A stretch of 64,000 nt of DNA from positions 62,001 through 126,000 of the forward strand of contig NZ_JADLQO010000005.1 of assembly GCF_015477775.1 (NCBI RefSeq), written 5' to 3'. The stretch comes from Nocardia abscessus. Lineage in GTDB: Bacteria; Actinomycetota; Actinomycetes; Mycobacteriales; Mycobacteriaceae. Below the pieces are notes generated by a model. It was not told the DNA's origin and did not search any database. It was given only the letters and a program-made list of their open reading frames with translations. A program made the translations under genes and the position numbers. Of the stretch, positions 23,201-35,200 are shown one piece after another; the stretch's first letter is position 1; every line of letters starts with the position of its first letter.

Positions 23201-26200
23201 GCACGCGGGCATGCTGCTCGACCGGGCGTTGCGCGCACTGCGCGGCAGTGACCAGGGCAAATGGGCGGCGGACCTGCTGGGTCGGCTCGGCGTGGACATC
23301 CGGTTCACCACCGAGTCCGAGGCGAGCATCGTCCGTCTGGACAGCGGCCGCTACGGCCTGCGCCCGGCCGCGGGCTATGACCCGGTGACCAATACCGTTG
23401 TGCTGGAATCCGACGGCGGAGCCGACCGGCATGCCGCGGAACTCATCCGCGCGGCACGGCTGGCCGAGCAGGTGAGCGAAGCCGCGGGCGAACCGCTGGC
23501 CCGGCTGGCCATGTCCCGCGACGAGTACGTCGACCTGATGCTGGATCGGATGGCCGAGGCGTACGCCCTGATGTACGCGGGGAACGCGGATTTCACCGGC
23601 AAGATCGATCTGAACCGGATCGGCGTCGACGACCTGGAACGCGCCTACGCCAAGGCTTACGACGACGCGCTGAAGTACGCGGAGAAGACATACTGGAAGT
23701 CCGGCGTCGTCCGGTCCTACCCGCTCTACCACCGGGCCGCCTTCCGCGCCGGTGTGCGTGCCGTGCGCGAGCATCTGAACAACCTCGGCCCGATGGTCGA
23801 CTGGCGCAGCTACGGCGACCATTTCGGCGCGGCGTGGGACCGCGCGCACGGCATCGTGCCGACCGACCGCGCCGCCGGAACCGATACCCCGGCGTCCCGC
23901 GAGGACACCCCGGCCCGCGTCGCCGAGCGCGCCGGACACATCGCGCTGGAGATCGAATCCTTGCGCGAGCTGCGTGCTCTGGGCGAGTACGTCCCGGTCA
24001 GCCCGGCCGAACGCGCGTACACCGAGGCGTACGACAAGGCGTACACCAAGGCGGACAAGGCGCATCGGCGCAACCCGGCGGCACCGCCGCCGGAGGAGGT
24101 CGCCTACCGGGCGGGCCGCGAGGCGGTACGCCGCTATCTCGGCCGGGTCGGATCGGACAAGGCCGAGATCGCCCTCGACGTGGTCCGCGCCGCGGGCGAT
24201 CACGACGAGTCGCGGTGGGGTCATCCGAAGACGCCCGTGGACGCGATCACGCCGGACTCCGACGGTTTCGCCGACGACACGCCGAACCGCGAGATCGGCC
24301 GCCCCGACGACGCCGACCTCGCGCGGCGCGTCCTCGACCAGGAATTCGGCAGCCACCCGCAGCCCGAGCGGCTCAGCGACCGCGTCGCGCGGTATCCGGC
24401 CGACTCTGAGCCGGGCAGGCGTCCGCGCCTGGTCGTGGTCGCCGAGCCCGGTCAGCACATCGACGCCCTGCGTGAACTGGCGGCGAGTCACCCGGAACTC
24501 GCCGATGTGCTCTGGGACCGGTCGCACTACCTGGACTACCGCAACGCGGTGCGCGGGGCCGGTGGCCTACCGACCATGCACCACATCACGGTCACGGCGG
24601 CGGAGGGGCAGTACCGCCACCCGAGCACGGACGAGGCGCGCACGCAGATGCTGGCGCACTACCTGCGCTACCGGGCGGAGGGCCGGACCCGTCTCGGATT
24701 CGACGAGTGGCTGAAACAGCTGGGCCCGGAGGCGTTCTACACCTCCGAAGATGCCGAGCAGGCCCGCGGCACCCGCCGCCAGGGCCGGCATGTGCCGGGC
24801 AGGCTGGTCGAGGGCTTCCACGAGGCGGGACACCGCACGGCGGCCGACGCCGACCCGCCGCTGACACCGCCGCATCCGGCCGAGGTCGCCCATCGGTTGT
24901 ACACCCGCCAGATCCCGTTGCCGAGCGACCCCGGTATCCGCCGCCCGTCGCATCACCAGCTGGAGGTCTTCCAGGTCGGCGCAACGCATCTGAGTATTCA
25001 TCTGGAACCCGACGGCAACGGCGGCTGGCGGGTGCCCGCACCGGTGTCGACCGGATCGAACTCCGACGTGCTGGCCACGCATCTCCAGGGTTTGGCGGCG
25101 CCCGATCGGAAGAAGCTGATCGCCCGGATCATCGAGCTGCTCGACGACGGCTCGGCGGACCTGTCGGATCGCGGTCAACCGCGCAGCAGGTTCGGCCGGT
25201 TCATCGATCGGCTCACGCCGGGCAGGCCGGGTCCGTCGGAAGGCGATGGCCTGCGCCGCGACGATCGGTCCACCGACGGGGCCAACCACCCGAACCTCGA
25301 CCGGGACCGGATGGCCGACGAGTCCGCGCGCCCGGCACATCCGCCCGAGGACATCGCCGCGGACCTGCCCGACACCGAGGCGCTCGGCGTCCCCGGCCCG
25401 GACGAGTGGTCGGCGCTCGGTCCGCACGAGGTCGGCGAGCGGCTGCGGAATCTGCTGCGCGAAGCCATGGACGAACCCGAGTTCGAGGTGTTCGGCTTCG
25501 ACCTGCCCGGTCTCGACCCCGAGGTGGTGCGGGAATACGCCAGGGCCATGGTCGACATGTACCAGCGGTTCCCGCACGTCGACCTGCGCGGTGTCGGCAT
25601 CGGTGATCTGAAGCGGGGCGAGCTGGGGTGGGCCGACGGGCAGATCGACCAGGTCACGAAGGCGGTGTTCACCAGAGCGATCGTCTTCAGCTACGAGCAC
25701 GCGACGAGCGCGCGTGGCTTCCGTGCCGCGGTGCACAACGCCGTCGGCAACGACCAGATCAAGCCGATGATGCTGCGGCGGCCCGCCTATGCCGTCGCAG
25801 TGCACGAATACGGTCACGCGCTCGATCACGCAGGCGGCCTGGCCGCCCGGATGCGGGCCGAGCGTTTGCTGCTCGAGCTGGCCGCCGAGGACCCCGACGG
25901 CGATTTCGGCCAGTGGCTGCGGGAACTCAGCGGATACAGCCTCGACGACGAGGGCCTGCTGAACGATCACGAGGCGGTGGCCGAAGCGTTCGCCGAGGTC
26001 GTGATGCGCGACCAGCTGGGCGAGGGCCCGGCGAGCAAACCCGTGCGCGCGCTGCACGACCTACTGCTGCGGCACGCGCAGAATCCGGTCGGGGCGGACG
26101 TCGACGCGCCGACCAACGACCGCCTGGTGCTGGACACCCCCGACGACCAGGTCCGTGATCTGCTCCGCCAGACCGACTTCGGCAAACAGATCCTGGCGAG

Positions 26201-29200
26201 CCTGGACAACGGCCCGATCCGCACTCGCTTCGAAGAAACCGCGCCGGACGGGCGGACCGGCGAGTTCCGGCGCCGCGAGCTGGCGGCGCTGGCCTTCACC
26301 TCGGGCAACTCGCACGTGCAGCAGGCCCTGACCCTGGCGCACGAATCGCTGCACGCGCAACGTCATCTGCAGCGCACGACGCCGAACACCCCCGAGCGCA
26401 TCCGCGCGATGACGCGCCAGGAATTCGTCGACGCGATGGTCGAGGAGGAAGCCGCCGCCGGCGGCAGGCACTTCCGGCTGGCGGCCGAACTGCGGTCGCT
26501 CGGCTACGACATCGCGGAGCATCCGCTCGAGCAGCACTACCGGGAGGCGTTCGAGCAGGAACTGGCCGACCGGGGTTGGGACAATGCGGGGACGCGCGCC
26601 GAGGCCCACGATCGTGGCGTCGCGGCGCTGCGCGAGCCGCTCGGCCGGACCGAATGGAACAACGGCCGGAATTACGCCGACTACTACGGGAACATCTGGG
26701 ACGAGGCCCATATCGGCCGGGACGGCGCGGTGGACGCGGGCAGGCACCATCCGTTCTCGCCGATGACCGCGGACGAACTGTGGCAGGGTGCGCTGAACCG
26801 TCAGGACGCCGGGCTGCGGGCGCGGGAGGCTGCCGCGGAGTTCGCCCGACAGGCTGAAGCCATGTTCGGCACGCGTGCGGTCTCGCGCTCGGAGATCGAG
26901 TGGGCGCTGCGGGCGGCCGAGACCGAGCTGGACACGACCACTCAGGCCGATCGCGGCGCACAGCTGCGGCGCAGGCAGCACGATCTGCGCGTGCTCGCCG
27001 ACCTGGCGGATCTGCGAGATCAGGCCGAGACCCGGTTCGAGGGACAGCGGCGCAGCCTTGCCGCGCTGGCCGCGCGTGGCGTGCTGGGTTCGGCGGTTCG
27101 CGGCGAGCCGGGCGCGCGGGTGCTCACCGATCACCTCGCCTATGTTCCTGGCGAGCCGGACCGGCTGGTGATCGCCGCGGAAGCCGGTGACCAGCAACGG
27201 GTTATGCGGGACGCCGAACGCGACCCGTTCGCGGCCGCGCTGCTCGGCCGGGACGACGTCGATCGCAGGTTCCTCGAGGTGGAGATCGACGACTTCGGCC
27301 GCGTGCTGGTCCGAGCGGCCGAGCCGGAGCGGATCGCGCCGAGTGAGCCGATCGGCGAGGCCACGCCGCGCGACCTGGCCGCGACCGCGGCGGCCGAGCG
27401 GACCGCCAACCTCCGCGCGGAGCTGGCCAGGACCGAGCTCGGCAGGCAGATCGACCGGGCGCTGACCACGCACAAGGTGCGGATCGAGTACGAATCGGGC
27501 GCGCCGGATCGCTACTATCCCGCGCAACGGCGGCTGGTTCTCGATCCCGGGCTGACCGACACCGAACAGATGCTCGCGCTGGTGCGCGGTGGCACGCTCG
27601 CCGACCTGGCCCACGCGCCGGACATGCCCGACGCCGCTCGCGTACGGACGCAGTCCTCGCGCCGCGATTACGTCGGCGCGATGCTCGACCTGGAGACCGC
27701 GGCGCGCCTCATGGAGTTCGCCGCGATCCGCGAGCTGCGGGCCGGGCACGACATCCCGGAAACCGAGCTGGAGCGGGTGTACACCGAGGCTTACGACGCC
27801 GCGCACGCGGCCGCCGAAGCGGCCGAGCCGAACGCCTGGCCCGAGCAGCACGAGGATCAGGCGCGTGCGGCCGCGTTCGAGGCGCTGCGTCCGTTGCTGG
27901 ACGCCCAGCTCCTCGGACCGGACCAGACCTACGCCGATTTCTACGGCGACGCCTGGGATGCCGCCCATGGTGAGCGCTCGTTCGACCGGATCGTGGCGGA
28001 GGCGCTGGCCTCGGGCGAGGCCGAGGTGACCGTGCTGCGCGAGGGCGATTCGATGCACAGCGCCCGGCGCGTCGAGCTGGTCCGATTCGGCAACGGCACC
28101 GAACTGATCCGCAAGATCGTCGTCAATCCTCGCCACGCCGTCGCCGAGGTGCTGACGGGGGTGCTCGGCCGCGCCGTCGACGCGCCGGTGCCGGAGTCGG
28201 TGCTGCACGAGCCGACCGTCGTCTACCAGCAGGTGATGGCGGGTGAACCGGCCGGAGACCGGCATCGCGACTTCGCCGATCCGCACGAACTCGGTTACGC
28301 CGATTCGCTTCCCGGCCGAGCCCTCGGGCTGCTGGACACGCTCGTGCGCCTTCCGGACCGGGACCGCCTCGGATGGCTCGCCGGGCCGGACCGTCAGCTC
28401 GCCGGTATCGATCACAGCCGATCCTTCGAGAACAGCGCCGAGGCCCGCGATGCCGTGAGCCCGTTCGCCGAAGGATTCCTCGGCCGCGACGACCACGGAA
28501 ACGTCCGCTACCGCGACAACGCGCTCACCCGCGAGGCCGTCGACATCCTGACCGAACGGGTCGCCGCGCTGCGGCCGGAGTTCGAGCGCTACGGCCGCGC
28601 CGCATGGCACGACCTGGTCATGGAACGGCTGGCGCAGGTGCGCGAACACGCGCGCGACCTCGCTCCCGCGCCGCCGCCGTCCGAGTCGCCGGACTTCACC
28701 ACACCCCCCGGCGACGACGGCCACACCGTGGTCCGCGAGTACAACAAGGTCTACTTCTTGCGCGGTCCCGACGACTACGGCATCTACGCCACCGTCGACA
28801 GCGAGGGTGTTCTGCGCTTGCGGATGCACCCGAAGACCGAGCCCGCCGACGGCGCCACCATGTTCCGGGACGCGATGGACGAACTCGGGCACCTGGTGAC
28901 CGAGATCCGGGGTGAGTGGCGCCGGGAAGGCGATCTTCCCGCCGACGGCACTGATCTCTATCGGACGCCCGAGGAAGCGGTGCTCGATACCTTCCTCGCT
29001 CAGCTGGCCGCGGAACACGGTTTCACCGAAGTCCGCGTGGAGGCGGCCGATTCCGGCGAGAACACCGCGCCCACTGTGCGTTTCACCGAGCCCGAGTTCA
29101 CCGGTGTGGATACTCGCGCGACGCCGGACGACATCGAGCCGCGGACCGAAGACGAGAACCAGCGGGAACCGGCCCCGGACGACGCGCCGGAGGCGGACCG

Positions 29201-32200
29201 CACGGCCGACCAGCCGGAGCGCACAGACGTCCGCAGCGAAGACCTGTGGCAGCTGAGCCGGATCGACGTCACCGCGACCGAGGTGTGGCAACTGCTCGAA
29301 CACTCCGCCGTCGGTCGCGAGGCGGCGCAGGTGCTGCGTGCGGAGGGCGCCCGGGTGCGGTTCGCCGACCTCGGCGACGAGATCGGCGAGGCCGACGCCT
29401 TCGATCGGCGCACCATGGACATCCTCATCGACACCCATGACCGCGGGCAGGTGGAGCTGGCGAGCGAACTGGTGCGGCTTGCCGCGCTGACCGAGGTGAT
29501 CCGCGCCGGAGAGGTGGAGGTCACGCCCTCGCGGATCCGGGGAACGGCGCGCGAAGAATATGTCGCGGCCCAGTTGCGCGCCGATGCCGTGGCGACCGGC
29601 AGGCAGGCGGAATTCCTCCGTCAGCTGGAGGACGCCGGGTATCCGGGACGACCGACCGCACTGGCGCCGGTCGAGGTGAACTACCAGCGCGCGGTACGCG
29701 AGCAATACCTCGACGCCTACGACGCGGCGGTGGCCAGGGCGCGCGAGGCCGATCCGGCGCTGGACGCCGAGCGGCTTCGCGAACGCGGACGAGCCGCGGG
29801 CGTCGAAGCGCTGCTGGCCGGTGACCTGTTCGACGCGCCATGGTCCACAGAGGAGAGCACCAGCGCGCGCAGCATCCACGGCCGCGACTGGGACGCCGCG
29901 CAGCAGCACGAACGCGCGGCCGACGAGTACCGTCCCGCGACCGGGGCGGCCGCGCGCGACACGCAGGAACTCGTGCGCAGGTACGCGGCCCACACCAGGG
30001 AGATCGGCCGCATCGACGCGGTGTGGGACCAATTGGTCCGTGGGCTGGACGGATTCGATCCCGAGAACAACGTCTTCGACCGCCGGGCGCTCGCGCAGGA
30101 CCGCCCGGCTGTGCTCGCGCACCTGCGCGAGCTCGTACGCGTGCGCGGCGAACTCGGCGAGCAGCAGCGGTCCTTGTTCGACACCCAGGTGCGGGTGCTG
30201 AGCGAACTGGCCGCCGATCGTGGGCGCGCCGTCGCGGCGCGGGACCAGGTGGCCCTCGAGCTCGCGGCGCGCGTCGGGCACGACCTGATGGACAGGCAGG
30301 TCCGGGAGGCCGGTGGCAGCTGGCTCACCGACCGGGTGGCGTGGCTGCCCGGATCACCGCCGAAGGTGTTCGTCGCGGAGACCGGCGACCGGTTCACGCG
30401 GGTGACCGGCGACGAGGCGCCCGAAACGTCCCTGCGGCACACCCTGGCGGTCGAGGATGTGGTCGCCGACCGGGTCTGGGTGGACGTCGACGACTCCGGC
30501 GCGGTGCGGTTGCGGCACGAGCAGACCGATCCGCGCGACGTCTGGTCCGAGGCCGACGGCGGCTGGATGCGCGAGCGGAAGCCGGGACAGGTCGGCGTGG
30601 ACCGTCCGGTCGGCGACGAGCCGGCACCGGCCGACCACTCGACCGCCCGGGTCGACCGGGTGCTGCGTGTGCTGGACGGCGACAACCTGCGCGTCTACAT
30701 GAACATGCGCGGCGAGCGGGTGCGCGGCGGCGGCAATTCCGTGGGCCGCTGGGCGATGGGCGTCATCGACCGGCTCGGCGTCGATCTCCGGTTCACGTTC
30801 GACGACCAACCGACCGCGCGGGACGGCAGACAGGTGCTGCGGTCCGACGCCGGGTACGTCCCGTCGGCTGATGTCATTGTGCTGCACCAGAACGCGTCGA
30901 CGATCGAACTTGCCGAGGCGATCGTCCACGCGGCAGCGATGGCCGAGCAGGCGCGCGCCGGCGCCGGGCTGCTCGATCGGCTCACCATGTCGCGGGACGA
31001 GTACATCGGCACCATGCTCGACCGCCAGGCCGAGGCGCACGCCAGGGCCTTCGAGTTCGCCCGGGTGCGCGAGATGCGCCAGCGGTACGAGATCAGCGCG
31101 GACGACCTCACCGCGGACGAGGCACGCACCACCGAGCACGACGACCGGCTGCGCCGGACATTCGACGAGGCGCGCAAGAAAGCACGCAAGATCGCCGCGC
31201 GTGCCTATCGCGGCAACTCCTCGGTCCGGCCGCCGATGCTCGACGCCGCGGCGTTCCGGGCCGCGGTGCGGGATGTGCGTGCCGCGCTGGTCGAACAGGG
31301 GCCGCTGATCGACGGCGTCGACTACGCCACCCACTACGCCCGGGAATGGGACCGCGCCAACGGGTTCACCGCCGCCGACCTGGAGCACGCTCCCAACTCG
31401 AACAAGGCGGACTCGCCCGAGCTGCGGCGCATGCGCACCGGTGATTTCGCGGTGGAACTCGAAACCCTGCGCGTGCTGCGGGATTCGGGCCGTTTCGTTC
31501 CGGTCGGACCCGCCGAGACCGCCTACACCCAGGCTTACGACCGGGCATACCGGAAGGCGTCGAACGCCGATGACGGCGTGCCGCCCGAGCGGCGCGCGAT
31601 GGACGCCGGGCTGGCGGCTCTGCGCAAATACGTGGACAAGGTCGGTCTGCCCGAGGCCGAGATCGTCATGGAAGTGGCCCGCTCCGCGGCGGACAACCAT
31701 GAGGAGTACCAGCCGTTCCCGATGGCCGACGATCCGGCGGCGCCCGCCCGGGTCGCCGCCGCCGAGGTCTCCGACGCGGCGGCGGCGCGGCGCGCGATCA
31801 ACGCCCTGCTCGACCGCGATCCCACCGGCGTCCGCCTGACCGAACGCATCGCGCTGTTGTCCGGCGAGCGGGGCGGGCGTCGGCTGGTCGTCGCGGCGGA
31901 GCGAGGCGGGCACATCGACGCGTTGCGCGAACTGTCCGTGCGCAATTCGGCATACGCCGACGTGCTGTGGAGCGGCACCCATCGCCTGGAGTACCTGGCG
32001 GTCTCGCCCGGCGAGGCCGACGCACCCGCCCGCTGGCTCTCCTCGCGCGAAGCGGAGGGACCATATCGTGCGCCGGACCGCCACGAGACGATGAAACAGT
32101 TCCTGGCTCAGTATCTGCGCTACCGGGTGGCCCGGCAGACCGATCTCGGCTTCGAGGCCTGGCTGCGCCAGCTCGGTCCGGAGATGTTCTACACCAAGAA

Positions 32201-35200
32201 GGACGAGCGGGAGGTCGCCGGGAGCGAGGCCTACGAGGGCAGGCAGAACAAGGGCACGTTGCGGCACGACGCACTGAAGAACTTCCGCACCGAACCGGAG
32301 GTCGGCGAACCGCATCCGGCGGTGGTGGCGCACCGGATGGCCACCAGGCAGGTGCCGCTGGGCGGCAGCGGACGGGGCGTGTCCTGGCCGCGGACCACGC
32401 TGGGAACGATCGACCTCGCGGATTATTCGTTCGGCATCGTGCTGGAAGCCGATGGCAACGGCGGATGGCGGGTGCCCGCCCCGAACGGCGACGGCAGCCT
32501 CGACGACGCGCTGGCCATGCTGTTCCACGGCATGTCCGACACCAGCGAGAAGAAACTGGTCAAGCGGATCACCCGGCTGCTCGACGACGGCGGGGCGGAT
32601 CTGATCCGGCGCGAACCCCGGGGACCACTGCGGCGAGTGGCCGATCGGCTGTCCTTCGGGTCGCGCAACGGCCAGGACGATGCCGCGCGCGCGATCGATG
32701 CGGGCGGAACCGACCGGAATCCACCGCAATTCGATCCGCCGCGTCCGCCCGATCCCGACGAAGGCCGCCGTGCCGAGGCCGACCGGCGGCAGGCGGTGCT
32801 GGACCGGCTGGCCGCGCAGAATCGGGCCGCGGTGCGCGAACGCGATGCCGCCCGAGCGGCGGGCGATCCGGACCGGCTGGCCAGAGCCGAGGAGCGCGTC
32901 GAGCGGCTGGACCGGGCGATGGCGACCGCCCTGGAACGAGACGCGCTGCTGCGCGCCGATGCCCGGCCGATCACCGATCGCGTCGGCATCCTCGCGGGGG
33001 AGCCCCCGATGGTGCTGGTGGTGAACCTCGGCGGTACGGATCCCGCTCGCGCGCTGACCGATGCCGCGGCCCGGTATCCGGAGGTGGCGGAGGCGCTCGA
33101 TCGGGGCGCCCGGCCGCGCGAATTGCGGGTCGACGCGGACGGCACCATCAGGCTCGTGCCGATCGCCCCCCGCGCGGACTCGACCGATTCCGGGACCGCC
33201 GAGCCGGACCACACGGCGAGCGGGCAGCGGGCCGATGTCCCGGCCGAGCCGGGCGGCGCCGACACCGCACAACCCGCTTCCGGCGACGGCGGTGCCGAAA
33301 AGCCGCCCACCACAGCAGCTTCGGCCGACGAACCCGGCGACGATCCGGGCCCGCGGTCGGACTGGTACTTCCAGATGCGGATCGAACAGGCCGACTGGGA
33401 AGCGGACATGGCCGCCGACCACGCCGCCTGGCTGCGTGAGCTGGCCGACGGCCGCCCGGATGACCGGTGGGCACGATTGCGCGCCGAACAGGCGGAATGG
33501 AATGCCCGGATGGCCGCCGACCGCGCGGCCTGGCTGCGACTGGAGCAGGCGCGGCACGAGGCATGGACCGCCGCCGCCGAAGCGGATCGGTTGCGGCGGG
33601 CCGCCGACGCCGACCGCGACGATCCGTGGGCCGAACTCCACGCGCAACAGGCGGAATGGAACGCCCGGATGGCGGAGGACCGGGCGCAGTGGTTGCGCAG
33701 GTTGTACACGCCGATCGGGACCACGCCACAGCACGATTCGGGCGCGGGCACAACGGACTCGGCGTCCACGACACGGACCGACTCTGCGCCATCGGCCGAT
33801 TCGCCCGCCAATCCGGAATTCGGCACACCACCGCGCAACGCGGACGAGTCGCGGACCGGTGACGTCGAGGGGTTCGACCTCGCGCCATCGGCCGCCGACA
33901 CCCCGGAACCGGGTACATCGCAGCGCACGGCTGACGAGTCGCGGACCGGCGACACTGATGGGTCCGAAGACGCGCGGGACCGGATGTCCCCCGAGATCCG
34001 GGCGGAATACGACCGGCTCGCAGCGGAACTCGAGCAGGCGCAGGCCCGCCGGGACGAATTGCGTCGGCAGCGCGACGACCTCGCCGGGCGGCTCCCGATC
34101 GACGACGCCGACGACTGGGCGACCCTGCGCCCCGGGCCGGACGGCCTGGACCGGACGCTGGAGGACCTGCGCGGCCGGACCATGCCGGTCACCGAGATGC
34201 CGGAACGGCTCGCCCGGATCGACGCGCTGGAACAGGCCGCGCGGGACTTCGCCGACGTCGACGCCGAAGTCGCCCGGCTCGAGACGGAAGTGGCGAACCT
34301 GGAGCTGTCCACCACCCCGCTGGGCGAATACGACCGGCTCGTGCAGCAGCGTCAGAAGCTGACCCGCGAACGCGAGTTCTGGCGGGCCAAGCGCGACGAT
34401 CGGGCCGCGCGCTGCGACTTCTGGGGTGACAACGTCTCTCTGGACGACTCGGCCCTGCGCGGGGATCAGCTGGAGGCCACCGTCCTCCAGCTGTACGAAG
34501 CCGCGAACGTCCGGACGATCGACGATATCGGCGGCCTCGACGACGCGCCGCACACCGACCGGGTCGCGCCGGAGCCGCTGGAACTCGAGCATCGCAGGCG
34601 GGTGATCGAGAAACTCGCGGCGGCGGCCGAGAAGGTCAACCAGCTCGATGAGCAGATCGGCCAGGTCGACCGGCAGATCGATGAGTTGCGCAGGGCAGGC
34701 GTGGGAGTCGAACGATCCCGTCCGCAGGACGTGATCGACGCGTTGGAAGAGCTTGCCCAGCAGCGAGCGGACGCGCTGCGCGAGGTCAAGCCGCTGCGCC
34801 ACCAGCGCGACGACCTCGCCGCCCGCCTCGGCCTGCTGGATCCGGAGGGCCGGGTCGATCAGGCCGCCAGTGAGCCGGACCGGCTGGACCGGACCGTGGC
34901 CGACCTGCGCGCTGCGGTCCGCGACGGACTCTCGGACGGAACACTCTCCGACGACGAGGCCGCCGCTCGCCGCCGCGACATCGACGCACTCGACGCCGTC
35001 GCGCGGGAGGTGAATACCGCGCACAACGCGATCGGCCGCATTCAGGACGACATGGCGAAGGTCGCGGGCGCGTACCGCGACCTCGTCGAGCGCGGCGGAG
35101 GCCGGATGGTGACCGACCGGGTCGGCATCGTCGACGGCGAGCGACCACGCGTCATCGTGTTCGGTCCCCGCCCCGACCCGGCCGCTCCGCGAGCCGATCA

